Origin: Opitutaceae bacterium
GTDB taxonomy: Bacteria; Verrucomicrobiota; Verrucomicrobiia; Opitutales; Opitutaceae
NCBI GenBank assembly: GCA_947471115.1
Contig: CANIXX010000002.1
Location: forward strand, 1-46,211
Length of the DNA: 46,211 nt
Reading direction: 5' to 3'
A model generated the notes under the pieces. It searched no databases. It was given only the letters and a program-made list of their open reading frames with translations, and was not told the origin of the DNA. Made by a program: the position numbers and the translations under genes. Shown here in pieces: positions 9,775 through 19,416 of this stretch (its first letter is position 1; each line of letters begins with the position of its first letter).

Positions 9775-11070
9775 TTAGTTAACGAAAGCGACTGAGTATT
9801 TATTCACCAGCGCGATAAACTGCAGTCCCCGGTCTTCATAGTTTTTAAACTGATCAAAACTAGCAAACCCTGGACTGAGTAAAATATTGTCGCCGGCAAC
9901 TGCCATTTCGGACGCTCGGCGGGCGGCTTCGGCGAGATCAACACAGACGGTGTGAGGCATACCGTTTACCCCAGCAAACGTAGCCATCACATTACGGGTC
10001 TCACCAATCAAAAACGCATGTTTCACCTGCGGCACCAGCCTGCGGACAAAAGCAGCCACGTCGCCACCTTTTGACTTCCCGCCTGCGATCAAAATCACCG
10101 GAGTACCAAAACCAGCAACTGCCGCCTCGACGGCGTGGAAATTAGTGGCCTTGGAATCATTCCACCACGTCACGCCGTCCTTAACCGCAACCCGTGCAAG
10201 GCGGTGCGCGCCGAGCCGGAAGCTCTGCGCTGCGGCATACAAATCAGTCTCGAGCAGTCCCTGACTCCGCCACCAAGCAGCTGCGAGAATGAAGTTTTCC
10301 TGCTGTGGGTAGTGGGCAAACACCGTGCCACGCAACAACACGTCTCCTGGCTGGCCTTCGGTTTCCACCTGCGCCTCGGCGGGCAAAGTCTGGCCCAATT
10401 TCACCGCGTGGCTCTGCACGCTGCTTCCAGCAAAAACATACCCGCCCACGCTGCGCTCAAACAAGCGCCACTTGGCATGAAAATAGGATTCCATGGTGCC
10501 GTGACGCTCCAAATGATCCTCGGCGAAATTAGTCCAAAGAGCCGCATCAGCACGGAAATGCCTGAGTGTTTCAGCCTGAAAGGAACTTACCTCGCACACC
10601 GCGATTGAATCCGGCGCCCCACCCGCTCGATCAACCACCAGCTGTGAAAATGAAAACCCAATGTTGCCGGTTGAATAGGCATCGCGACCGACCGAACGCA
10701 GGGCATGCGTGAGGAATTCAGTCAACGTGGTTTTACCATTCGTCCCTGTAATAGAAATCAATGCGCCACGCCAAAACAACGAAGCAAAGTCGAGCTCGGC
10801 TAAACACACGGAACCCACCGAGCGCGCCTCAGAAATCCAAGGATGTGTCGGCGGAAAACCAGGTGAATAGATCACCAATTGATGCGCAGTTGCAGCGGAG
10901 CCTCGGAATTCACTTAACGTTTCAGCCTTGCCGCCTTGGTCAAAAATCACGGCAGTGCCGCCGATTTTTTCGATCAGGTTGCACACAGCTCGTCCACTCA
11001 CACCACCGCCAAATACAGCGACCGGGTGAGCCAATAAGGGCTGAATAAATTCAGGTACGACGAGTGACAT
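9775..11070 (-). CDS. murD: UDP-N-acetylmuramoylalanine--D-glutamate ligase MurD
   Basis: MSLVVPEFIQPLLAHPVAVFGGGVSGRAV; SITGTNGKTTLTEFLTHAL; WWNDSKATNFHAVEAAV; ILIAGGKSKGGD. ATG at 11070 overlaps the mraY stop (ATGA). Confidence 0.95.
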   Translation of the reverse strand: MSLVVPEFIQPLLAHPVAVFGGGVSGRAVCNLIEKIGGTAVIFDQGGKAETLSEFRGSAATAHQLVIYSPGFPPTHPWISEARSVGSVCLAELDFASLFWRGALISITGTNGKTTLTEFLTHALRSVGRDAYSTGNIGFSFSQLVVDRAGGAPDSIAVCEVSSFQAETLRHFRADAALWTNFAEDHLERHGTMESYFHAKWRLFERSVGGYVFAGSSVQSHAVKLGQTLPAEAQVETEGQPGDVLLRGTVFAHYPQQENFILAAAWWRSQGLLETDLYAAAQSFRLGAHRLARVAVKDGVTWWNDSKATNFHAVEAAVAGFGTPVILIAGGKSKGGDVAAFVRRLVPQVKHAFLIGETRNVMATFAGVNGMPHTVCVDLAEAARRASEMAVAGDNILLSPGFASFDQFKNYEDRGLQFIALVNKYSVAFVN

Positions 11071-12182
11071 CAGCGGATTTTCAACGTTCCTAGTCCGGCA
11101 AGGGCGCACATGAGTGAGATAACCCAAAAACGCAGCACGACTTTTGTCTCCGGCCAGCCGGCTTTTTGAAAGTGGTGATGAATGGGGGCCATACGAAAAA
11201 ACCGTCGGCCCTCACCGTAGCGGCGGCGTGTATACTTAAAGAATCCGACCTGAATCATGACCGAGATAGCCTCGACCACAAAAACTCCGCCAACGATGAC
11301 CAGCGTTAGGGGCTGTTGCACCATGAAGGCGATCATCCCGATGAGCCCACCCAGCGCTAGGGAACCCGTGTCGCCCATGAACAACTCAGCCGGATAAGAG
11401 TTGTACCATAAAAACGCCATACCCGCACCGACCAGCGCGCCGCAAATCACGGCTAGTTCGCCGGTACCCGGCACGTGGCTAATGAGCAGGTATTCGGCAA
11501 TCTTCACGTTGCCGGCCGCATACGCCATGATGCCGTAAACCAACGCAACAGTGATGGTGCAACCAATCGCCAGACCATCGAGCCCGTCGGTGAGGTTGAT
11601 TGCGTTGCTGAATCCAACCACCCAAAAGAAAACCAATACAAAAAGAACTACGACCGGCATCGCAGTGAGAATGGGATACTTAATAAACGGGACCCATAAC
11701 TCACGGATTTTCTCCGAGCTGGTCGGATGCAGCACCAAGGCCGCCAAGGCGATGATGGTAATGAGCGTCTGCCATCCCATTTTCTCGCGAGAGGAAATGC
11801 CGTCCCTGTTTTTTTTGACCACCTTGAGGTAGTCATCGCGAAATCCAACCCCGGTTAGCGCGGTATAGACGAAAAGAGATACCAGAACCCAAATATTTGG
11901 TTGGGCCCAGAGAACTGTGCTAAAAAAAACTGATAAAAAGATCAGTAACCCACCCATGGTCGGGGTGTTTTTCTTATCGAATTTCTGCGCCAAATCCCCA
12001 GTGCGATCATCGTCGTAATGTTGCCCAAATTTGAGTGCGCGCAGCTTGCGAATAAGCCAAGGGCCGATCACAAAGCCGATCAACGTGGCCGTGCCCGCCG
12101 CCATTAGGGTACGCAGCGTAATGAACCGCAGCACACGCAGCGGCCCCCATATGTTTTCGTATTCGGCCAGATAGCTAAACAT
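11070..12182 (-). CDS. mraY: Phospho-N-acetylmuramoyl-pentapeptide-transferase MraY
   Basis: KKNTPTMGGLLIF; FSNAINLTDGLDGLAIG; LFMGDTGSLALGG; MAPIHHHFQKAGWPETKVVLRFW. Confidence 0.97.
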   Translation of the reverse strand: MFSYLAEYENIWGPLRVLRFITLRTLMAAGTATLIGFVIGPWLIRKLRALKFGQHYDDDRTGDLAQKFDKKNTPTMGGLLIFLSVFFSTVLWAQPNIWVLVSLFVYTALTGVGFRDDYLKVVKKNRDGISSREKMGWQTLITIIALAALVLHPTSSEKIRELWVPFIKYPILTAMPVVVLFVLVFFWVVGFSNAINLTDGLDGLAIGCTITVALVYGIMAYAAGNVKIAEYLLISHVPGTGELAVICGALVGAGMAFLWYNSYPAELFMGDTGSLALGGLIGMIAFMVQQPLTLVIVGGVFVVEAISVMIQVGFFKYTRRRYGEGRRFFRMAPIHHHFQKAGWPETKVVLRFWVISLMCALAGLGTLKIR

Positions 12183-12189
12183 CGGTGGA

Positions 12190-13590
12190 TTAGTGCGCGT
12201 CGGCCGTAGCCGAACCGCTTAAAATGGTTTCCAGTTTATAGCGGCGGCTTCCCTTGATGAAAACAGCACCTCGAAATGCGGCTAATCGCTCACGGACTGG
12301 ATCGAGCGTTGCAACAACCTCGACTTGTGAAGCAATCGCCAAATGAGCGAGCGCCCCCTCCCGAACCGATTCGGCTGCGTCGCCGATCACCATGAGCTGA
12401 TCTTGACGGCGCAACCGAATCGAACGGCCTAAAGCTCGATGATACATCGGGGACTCAACGCCAAGCTCCTCCATACAACCAATCACCAATAACCGCGGGT
12501 CACTTTCTGGGGCTACCGCATAAAACGCATCCAACGCATCCCCCATCGCGGCAGGGTTGGCGTTATAACAGTCGATATAAAGCAAGCGCCCGTCTTCGCG
12601 CCGAAGCTCGCCTCGCAAAGCGGCCGGTTGCCAACTGACAATACGCTCTCGAATTGTCTCAGCCTTCACCCCGAGCAACAACGCGGCTCGAATTGCGAGT
12701 GCTGCGTTTTGTGCCATGCCATCCGATACTCGGCGAAGAACAAAATTCAATGCTTTGCCCGAGACAGAATCACGCATTGCAATGAGCGTCTCCTCAGCAC
12801 ACTGAATGAGTGTGAAAAATGTGTTAGCCAACGGCTGGTCCGCCGCGATTGGCAAATCCGCACGGCCCATCCTCCACGCGTTTACGCGGAGGTCACGAAA
12901 TGCGGGGAATTGGCAGCAGGACTGAGGAAACAAAGCCGCGCCTCCGGTGCGAACAGCAGCCGGTAAAGCTGCCTTGGCCGTGGCAACCCCCTCCAGCCCA
13001 CCCAATTCCTGTAAATGCGCAGGCCCAACAAGGGTAATAATGGCGAAATCCGGCTCAATCATTCCGGCTAAAACTTCCATTTCACCCGGCCCGCTGATAC
13101 CCGCCTCGATCACCGCAAACTTATGCCGGCTTGGGTCCAAGCGTGTAAGAGTCAGGGGAACACCTAGGTGGTTGTTAAGATTACCTTCCGTTGAAAGCAC
13201 ACCGCCACGTTCGCCACCCAGTAAAAGAGCAAGAAGGTTTTTGGTGGAGGTCTTTCCGGCGCTTCCTGAAATGCCAATCACCGGCCCGCGGAAAAGCCTC
13301 CGATGCGCACGGGCGATGCACTGAAATGCGAGCATCGAATCGGCGACGACAAGCTGGGCCAATGCCAAATCAGGATTGGCACGAGTAACAATCGCGGCGC
13401 TGGCGCCCGCATTCTGGGCCGCCAACAAGTAATCATGGCCGTCCCTTTTCTCCGTGCGCAGAGCAATAAACACCTGCCCATTGCGCAATTGGCGCGTATC
13501 CGTGGTGAAGCTCGATAGCGGTGTATCCGGCAGGCACGTCCATTTACCGGAGGTCCAAGCAGCAAGTTGTTCTGGGTTAAAAACAGGCAC
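12190..13590 (-). CDS. murF: UDP-N-acetylmuramoyl-tripeptide--D-alanyl-D-alanine ligase MurF
   Basis: VIGISGSAGKTSTKNLLALLLG; GNLNNHLGVPLTLTRL; YIDCYNANPAAMGDALDAF. Confidence 0.94.
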   Translation of the reverse strand: MPVFNPEQLAAWTSGKWTCLPDTPLSSFTTDTRQLRNGQVFIALRTEKRDGHDYLLAAQNAGASAAIVTRANPDLALAQLVVADSMLAFQCIARAHRRLFRGPVIGISGSAGKTSTKNLLALLLGGERGGVLSTEGNLNNHLGVPLTLTRLDPSRHKFAVIEAGISGPGEMEVLAGMIEPDFAIITLVGPAHLQELGGLEGVATAKAALPAAVRTGGAALFPQSCCQFPAFRDLRVNAWRMGRADLPIAADQPLANTFFTLIQCAEETLIAMRDSVSGKALNFVLRRVSDGMAQNAALAIRAALLLGVKAETIRERIVSWQPAALRGELRREDGRLLYIDCYNANPAAMGDALDAFYAVAPESDPRLLVIGCMEELGVESPMYHRALGRSIRLRRQDQLMVIGDAAESVREGALAHLAIASQVEVVATLDPVRERLAAFRGAVFIKGSRRYKLETILSGSATADAH

Positions 13591-13596
13591 GGTGGA

Positions 13597-15204
13597 TCAA
13601 ACAGGGCGTTTAATTTTTTTAATCTCAATTAGCTCACGAACGACCTGACGATCATCAAAAGGACTCACGGTGTCAGCAAACTCCTGATACGTTTCATGTC
13701 CTTTACCCGCGATAAGCAGGCAGTCACCCGGCTTGGCCATGTCGAGAGCGAGGCTGATGGCGCGACGCCGATCCTCGATCCAAGTCATCTTGAGCGGTGC
13801 CGTAACGCCGGCCTGCATGTCATTGAAAATTTGCGTGAGGGGCTCTCCACGCGGGTTGTCAGCTGTGGCGAGAGCAAAGTCTGCATAGTCTTGGACGGCT
13901 TTGACCATCATTGGACGCTTGGCACGGTCGCGGTTTCCACCGCAACCAAACACAACCAACAGACGGCCTGGGGTAATCGTACGTAGCATCCCGAGCGCAT
14001 TGCTCAAAGCGTCATCGGTGTGCGCGTAGTCCACCAAAACATTGAAGGACTGGCCTTCCTCGATGCGTTCCATTCGACCTGGCACACCGGCAAAATTGCG
14101 CAGGCGCGAAAGCAACAGACTGGGATCACGGCCCAAGCCCCAGGCAGTGGCTAAAGCGGCCAACAGATTGCTTACATTGTAGCGACCAATCAGAGGTGAA
14201 TCGACCAACGCTTCCCCGTTGGGCCAGACCAGCTTGAAGGTGGTGTTTTTGAAATTAAGTGACACCTGCTCTGCCCTTACCTGCGCCGTGGCGTTTTCAC
14301 CGTAGGTCACCACATTGGCCCCAGGTACACTGTCGTGGATACAATCGACTAATCGGCCACCATAGGGGTCGTCGGTGTTAACAATTGCAACTTTTGGTTC
14401 GGCCCCGGTGTGCCCGGTGAAGAGACGAGTCTTAACCTCAAAATACGCCTCCATCGTCTTATGATAATCGAGATGGTCGCGTGTTAGATTGGTAAAAATG
14501 GCTGCACCAAAATTAAGTCCCAACACACGCTGTTGGTCGATGCCGTGCGAACTGACTTCCATCACAGCTTGCCTGCAACCGGCGTCGCGCATCTGAGCAA
14601 GCATGCCAAAGATGTCCAGCGACTCAGGCGTGGTCTTATAAGACGGCACGGTGCGAGCACCGAGGTCATAGTTAATCGTGCCGATCAAACCAACCCGGGG
14701 TCCATCGTTGAGCAAATGCTTAACCAGATGTGTTACGGTGGTCTTACCATTAGTACCGGTGACACCGACAACCTGCAGATCACGATCGGGGAATTTATAA
14801 AACCGCTGGGCTACGCGTGCGAGCGTGGCGCGGGCATCGGCCACTTGGATAAAAGTCACTTTGGCCGGAGTTGGGGTGGGGATCTTTTGGGTCACCACCG
14901 CAACCGCGCCACGGTTAACGGCCTCATCGATGTAGGAAGCGCCATCGGCACGCAGACCTGGGAGCGCGAAAAAGAGCGTGCCGGGAACAACACGACGACT
15001 GTCCATCACCAAACCCGAAATAGGACGATCGAGAGATCCCTTGACGGCGATCGCCTCTTTCTCACTGAGATAATCGGAGAGTTGGGGGGCCATTTTGAAG
15101 ACGCGGTTGTTGGTTGAATCAGTGGAATGACGCAGGGTCGCCGCTTGACGCGGTTGTTTGAACGCATGAATCAGCGCGTGATTCTGTGTGAGATAGCCGA
15201 TCAT
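13597..15204 (-). CDS. murE: UDP-N-acetylmuramoyl-tripeptide synthetase MurE (start either 15204 or 15093)
   Basis: VVGVTGTNGKTTVTHLVKHLL; MEVSSHGIDQQRV; FTNLTRDHLDYHKTMEAYF; VDYAHTDDALSNAL; GCGGNRDRAKRPMM. The ATG at 15204 overlaps the ftsI stop (ATGA); an internal ATG at 15093 begins MAPQLSDYLSEK. Confidence 0.94.
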   Translation of the reverse strand: MIGYLTQNHALIHAFKQPRQAATLRHSTDSTNNRVFKMAPQLSDYLSEKEAIAVKGSLDRPISGLVMDSRRVVPGTLFFALPGLRADGASYIDEAVNRGAVAVVTQKIPTPTPAKVTFIQVADARATLARVAQRFYKFPDRDLQVVGVTGTNGKTTVTHLVKHLLNDGPRVGLIGTINYDLGARTVPSYKTTPESLDIFGMLAQMRDAGCRQAVMEVSSHGIDQQRVLGLNFGAAIFTNLTRDHLDYHKTMEAYFEVKTRLFTGHTGAEPKVAIVNTDDPYGGRLVDCIHDSVPGANVVTYGENATAQVRAEQVSLNFKNTTFKLVWPNGEALVDSPLIGRYNVSNLLAALATAWGLGRDPSLLLSRLRNFAGVPGRMERIEEGQSFNVLVDYAHTDDALSNALGMLRTITPGRLLVVFGCGGNRDRAKRPMMVKAVQDYADFALATADNPRGEPLTQIFNDMQAGVTAPLKMTWIEDRRRAISLALDMAKPGDCLLIAGKGHETYQEFADTVSPFDDRQVVRELIEIKKIKRPV

Positions 15205-17078
15205 CGGTGACTGCCCTCCATGACCAGCAAATTCCGCCCTGGAACAATCACGGGTTTGATATCCAGATACTGGATAAGTTGCTCGGCGATATGCTTAAAA
15301 CTAGGTGCTGCCACGGTGGAACCATAGGCGATTCGGCCATTGGGAACCTTAGCGTCATCGACAATGACACTGATGACCACACGGGGGCGGCTAGCAGGGA
15401 AAAAGCCAACAAACGAACCCACGTGATTACGATCAGAATACTGTCCGTTAATGAGCTTTTGTGCGGTCCCGGTTTTTCCAGCGATCTCGAAGCTTGGAAT
15501 GGCGGCCATTGGGGCAGTCCCCTCCTTGGATGCCACGCCTTCAAGCATGCGGGCCATCTGCTCAGCGGTCTTCGTTGAAAGTACCTGGCGGCGAACTGAA
15601 CCCGTAAAACTGTAAACAGCCTCACCGTTATTATCGGCCACTTGACGAATCACCTGAGGGCGCATCAACGCGCCACCACTGGCGATCGTAGCCATGGCGT
15701 AATGAATCTGCATCGGGGTGGCCGATACGCTGTAACCTGCGGAGATACGCGTGATATCCACACCGCTCCATTTTTCAACTGGGTTAAGGAACCCCGAAAC
15801 TTCACCACCAAAGGGAAAGCCGCTTTTCTCTCCGAAACCAAAGGCCCGGGCATAACGGTAGAGCGTCTCTTCGCCGAGCTTCATACCGAGTTGAGCGGCC
15901 CCCACATTACTCGAATGGCTGATGATCTCGGAGACGGTTAATGGGTGATCGAAACGGTGATCATCCTTCATGAAGCGGCGTGGCTTGCCCTTGTATTCAA
16001 TAGAGTCGATAGAACAATCAAACCGCGATTCAGGCGTGACTAATTTATCATTTAGGGCACCGGCTGCCGCTACGATTTTGAAGGTCGAACCCGGGTCGAG
16101 GATATCGGTGATGGCAAGGTTGCGCATCGTGCCCATCGCCTCCTTGGAGAGTTCGTTATATTCGTTGAGGTTGAACGTGGGGTAATTTCCCAGTGCGAGA
16201 ACAAACCCGCTGTGCGGCTCGGTGACAATCACCGTGACCTTGGCGGGGTTGAACTTTTTGACGATTTCATCGATCTCCTGCTCAACAATGTGCTGGATGG
16301 CGGCATCGATGGATAGCCGTACCGTGTATCCAGCAGTCGGACTCACCTCGCGATTACGAAACTGGGCAAGCTCACGGCGCAGCCCGTCTTTTTCTGATTC
16401 GCGCCAACCATCCTGGCCTCGCAGATAAAAATCGGCAAACGCTTCGAGGCCTGCGGCGGGCTCACCGGCTTTATTGACGAACCCAATCAGGTGGGCAGCC
16501 AGTTGATTATGCGGGTAGGCACGCGTGTAGGTGCGGTTACCGTAGACACCTTTAATATTAAGGCGCCGGATCTGGTCATAGGTCGACTCCTCCACGGTGT
16601 CGCTGAGTTTTGCCCAACGGATCAATTTTTCACCGGAAGGTAACGTCTCTTCTGCGGTGCTATCGTCGGGTGCCTCCGAAGCAGCCGTGACAGACAATTG
16701 GACTGCAACGGGTTTAGCTGATGGAGCAGTGCGGGATTTGGTCGTAAGAATTCGCTGAATCTCGGACTGAGGCAAATTGAGCAGCTTGGCCAATTCAGGC
16801 CACTTGGACTCGTCAGCTTTAAGCAATGCCTGCGGGTCGACGCCTAGAACGATCAGCGAACGTGACGTCGCAAGACGATCGCCTTTATCATCAAGGATAT
16901 CGCCGCGCTTGGCGGGCTCCACAGTGATTTGCCGACGCGCACGGTCGACGTAACCCATCAGACGCTCACGCTCGAAAACATGCAGATCCAATAAGCGCAC
17001 CGCGATGCACCCAAAGCAGGCAACTACGCCGACTCCGAGTAAAACGATGCGATAATTGGATGCGAAGCCTTTCGACAT
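15201..17078 (-). CDS. ftsI: Peptidoglycan D,D-transpeptidase FtsI / class B PBP
   Basis: N-terminal TM; SxxK motif DPGSTFKIV, SSN in SHSSNVGAAQ, KTGT in IAGKTGTAQK. Confidence 0.95.
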   Translation of the reverse strand: MSKGFASNYRIVLLGVGVVACFGCIAVRLLDLHVFERERLMGYVDRARRQITVEPAKRGDILDDKGDRLATSRSLIVLGVDPQALLKADESKWPELAKLLNLPQSEIQRILTTKSRTAPSAKPVAVQLSVTAASEAPDDSTAEETLPSGEKLIRWAKLSDTVEESTYDQIRRLNIKGVYGNRTYTRAYPHNQLAAHLIGFVNKAGEPAAGLEAFADFYLRGQDGWRESEKDGLRRELAQFRNREVSPTAGYTVRLSIDAAIQHIVEQEIDEIVKKFNPAKVTVIVTEPHSGFVLALGNYPTFNLNEYNELSKEAMGTMRNLAITDILDPGSTFKIVAAAGALNDKLVTPESRFDCSIDSIEYKGKPRRFMKDDHRFDHPLTVSEIISHSSNVGAAQLGMKLGEETLYRYARAFGFGEKSGFPFGGEVSGFLNPVEKWSGVDITRISAGYSVSATPMQIHYAMATIASGGALMRPQVIRQVADNNGEAVYSFTGSVRRQVLSTKTAEQMARMLEGVASKEGTAPMAAIPSFEIAGKTGTAQKLINGQYSDRNHVGSFVGFFPASRPRVVISVIVDDAKVPNGRIAYGSTVAAPSFKHIAEQLIQYLDIKPVIVPGRNLLVMEGSHR

Positions 17079-17097
17079 GGAGTTAATTTTCCACCGA

Positions 17098-17508
17098 TCA
17101 ACGATAGTTGTTCACCACCCTGAAACGCACTGGGACGACCGTACCACTAACGACCGCTTCGGGTGAAAACACCTCGGCGTTTTTACGCGCCGCCAGTAGA
17201 CGCTCTGGGGATTCACTCACCCGAACCACTTGAGGCTCCTTGGGTAACACCAAGCCCAGCTTCCACTCGCTGTTGCGCCGTGCGAGCACGTCAATCGACT
17301 GCTCGGCCGTGATCTGGGTATTGAGCTCGGCGAGATGACGTTCGGACTCGATGATACGCTGTTCTAGCTGCTTGGTGTTATTGGCTGTAAGTGAAATCTG
17401 GTGACGCAGCCATACCGTGCCGAGGCCGATAGAGCCGCTGAAGCAGATCATGACCAGCGTATAAACAAGAAGCTGGTTCACGAAAGCCTGGGAGGAGTTC
17501 TTCTTCAT
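17098..17508 (-). CDS. ftsL: FtsL-like cell division protein
   Basis: Short bitopic protein with one N-terminal TM and a coiled-coil-like segment (NNTKQLEQRIIESERHLAELNTQI), located between rsmH and ftsI. Confidence 0.72.
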   Translation of the reverse strand: MKKNSSQAFVNQLLVYTLVMICFSGSIGLGTVWLRHQISLTANNTKQLEQRIIESERHLAELNTQITAEQSIDVLARRNSEWKLGLVLPKEPQVVRVSESPERLLAARKNAEVFSPEAVVSGTVVPVRFRVVNNYR

Positions 17509-17526
17509 TCTGAAAAGATGTTTGGA

Positions 17527-18447
17527 CTAGAGTTTACGAAGGGCCCGCAGCTTGGAGGAGCGGCTGCGGGGATTGGCGGCGATCTCTTCTGCGGAAGGAG
17601 TGACCGGGCGACGGAAAAGCAGGTCGGCGTGTTTAACCCGTAAGTCCTGCGGACGGTGGTCGTCCTCACCTTCGGGCAGACCGGCGAGGTGGCGGAAAAA
17701 GTTTTTGGCGATCCGATCCTCCAGCGAGTGAAAGCTAATCGTACACAGAACACCACCCGGAGCCAGACGCTCAAAGGCGGCAGGCAGCGCGCGCTCGATG
17801 GCACCGAGCTCGTCGTTCACGGCGATACGGATGCCCTGAAAGGACCGCGTGGCGGGATGAATTTTAGAATTGAAACGATCGCGAGGAGGAATGGCTTCAG
17901 CTATGAGCGTTGCCAATTGCGCGGTGCGCGCCAGCTGCCCCGTACCGCGCGCTGCGACTAGGGCCCGCACCACGTGGCGCCAGTTCTTTTCCTCGCCATA
18001 ACCGCGGATGGCCTGAACGAGAACCTCCTCGGCGACAGTCTCCAGCCACATTGAAGCTGGCACGCCCGAGCGAGGATCCATGCGCATATCGGCAGGCGCA
18101 TCATTACGGAACGAAAAGCCCCGCTCGACTTCATCGAGTTGAAAGGAAGAAACCCCGAAGTCGAAGAGGATACCGTCGAACTTACCAATTGGTAATTCAG
18201 CGAGATGCCCAAAATCACGGTCGATGAGCGAGAACCGCCCCTCAAACTCAAGACGCAGTACTTCGGCGCGGGGTTGTGCGGCTGGGTCACGATCAAGCGC
18301 GACCACATTGACCTCCAAAGCGGACTCCAAAATCGCCCGAGTGTGGCCACCGCCACCGAAGGTCGCGTCCAGATAGCGGCCGCCGGCCCGAGGTGCTAAA
18401 GCCTCGAGGGTCTCGCTTAACAAGACGGGATTGTGACCGGGCTGCAT
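17527..18447 (-). CDS. rsmH: 16S rRNA (cytosine1402-N4)-methyltransferase RsmH (MraW)
   Basis: [67 protein letters not shown]. Confidence 0.97.
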   Translation of the reverse strand: MQPGHNPVLLSETLEALAPRAGGRYLDATFGGGGHTRAILESALEVNVVALDRDPAAQPRAEVLRLEFEGRFSLIDRDFGHLAELPIGKFDGILFDFGVSSFQLDEVERGFSFRNDAPADMRMDPRSGVPASMWLETVAEEVLVQAIRGYGEEKNWRHVVRALVAARGTGQLARTAQLATLIAEAIPPRDRFNSKIHPATRSFQGIRIAVNDELGAIERALPAAFERLAPGGVLCTISFHSLEDRIAKNFFRHLAGLPEGEDDHRPQDLRVKHADLLFRRPVTPSAEEIAANPRSRSSKLRALRKL

Positions 18448-18472
18448 GGTATCGTAAATTGCTTCACGCTGC

Positions 18473-18694
18473 CTAGCGCGAGCCAGCGACCACCTCGCTT
18501 AAAGTGGGATGCATGAAGAGCGGGCCGCCCAACCAGACCGGTCGTGCGGCGTGAGCTGCGGCAAGATTACTCTTAACAAAACGGACGCAAGCAGCCGTGG
18601 AGGAACCCACGGATGCGACCAAACGCTGGCGGCGTCCGAGTCGGGCCGGAATTTCCAGCGAGCGGATCGGAAGAGGGAGACGGCGCGTTGTCAT
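18473..18694 (-). CDS. Small basic protein of unknown function (73 aa) between mraZ and rsmH
   Basis: In-frame ATG at 18694, 4 nt after the mraZ stop, same orientation; [73 protein letters not shown]. Fills an otherwise empty ~250-bp gap in a tightly packed operon. Confidence 0.5.
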   Translation of the reverse strand: MTTRRLPLPIRSLEIPARLGRRQRLVASVGSSTAACVRFVKSNLAAAHAARPVWLGGPLFMHPTLSEVVAGSR

Positions 18695-18698
18695 AAAA

Positions 18699-19148
18699 TT
18701 ATATACCGAGACGGCGCATGAGATCGCCGAAATTCTCTCCAGCGGTCCGCTGCTCCACACGGGTCCAGCGGTCGGGGCTGTAGAGGCTGAATTTGGTGAG
18801 CGATCCCACCAACACCGCGTCCTTGGCGATACCGGCATGCGTCAATAACTCAGCATTGAGCATGATGCGCCCCTGCTTATCGAAGCCGAGGGTCTGCGTT
18901 TGCGCAAAAAACCGGGCGGCAAAATCCTGGCCTGAACCGTCGGATAATGCTATCGCCTCAATTTTTGAGCGTAACTTGGCGATTTCTTCCGGCGGCAATA
19001 CCGCAATGTACCCATCGGGATGCGGGGTCGCCAAAAACTGCTCTCCCTCAGCATGGGCAGCACGCCACCCCGACGGAATCGTGACCCGATTCTTGTCGTC
19101 TAGGGTGTGCCTAAAAAGGCCAGTGTAAGAATTGCCGAATTGCGCCAT
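18699..19148 (-). CDS. mraZ: Transcriptional regulator MraZ
   Basis: MAQFGNSYTGLFRHTLDDKNRVTIPSGWR...FFAQTQTLGFDKQGRIMLNAELLTHAGI, two SpoVT/AbrB-like MraZ repeats. The internal ATG is preferred because the longer ORF-track start overlaps the TGGG operator array. Confidence 0.92.
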   Translation of the reverse strand: MAQFGNSYTGLFRHTLDDKNRVTIPSGWRAAHAEGEQFLATPHPDGYIAVLPPEEIAKLRSKIEAIALSDGSGQDFAARFFAQTQTLGFDKQGRIMLNAELLTHAGIAKDAVLVGSLTKFSLYSPDRWTRVEQRTAGENFGDLMRRLGI

Positions 19149-19172
19149 GAAGTCACGAAAGGGAAAGCCCCT

Positions 19173-19206
19173 CCCATTACACCCCATTTCAACCCACTCC
19201 CCCCCA
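19173..19206 (-). promoter_or_regulatory. Putative MraZ-box array: four TGGG repeats at exact 10-bp spacing
   Basis: Minus strand 5'-TGGGGGGGAG TGGGTTGAAA TGGGGTGTAA TGGG-3'; plus-strand CCCA at 19173, 19183, 19193 and 19203, 25-58 bp upstream of the mraZ ATG. Confidence 0.82.
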
Positions 19207-19241
19207 CACCGGTCAAGATAACTCCATAAATTTTAATATAA

Positions 19242-19270
19242 AATCTAACACTCCAGTGTAAGCGTGCCAA
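19242..19270 (-). promoter_or_regulatory. Candidate sigma70-type promoter for the dcw operon
   Basis: Minus strand TTGGCA (19270-19265) - 17 nt - TAGATT (19247-19242), upstream of the MraZ-box array. Confidence 0.5.
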
Positions 19271-19416
19271 TTGTAAGGACAGTGTAAGACGCACTAAGTC
19301 ATAACGATGGCTCGGACTGAGAATCTGAGGCTTCGAAAAAAAATAGAGTCTACGTAATTTCCCACTCGTTGAACTTGGTGAAAGCGCTTTGTGTTCTCCG
19401 AGATATCAACCGAATG

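Noticed and set aside
18509-18848. Plus-strand small ORFs (70 and 83 aa) opposite the mraZ-rsmH gap
   Set aside because: The co-directional minus-strand 73-aa ORF with operon-like spacing is the better candidate; the plus ORFs run into the mraZ coding region antisense.
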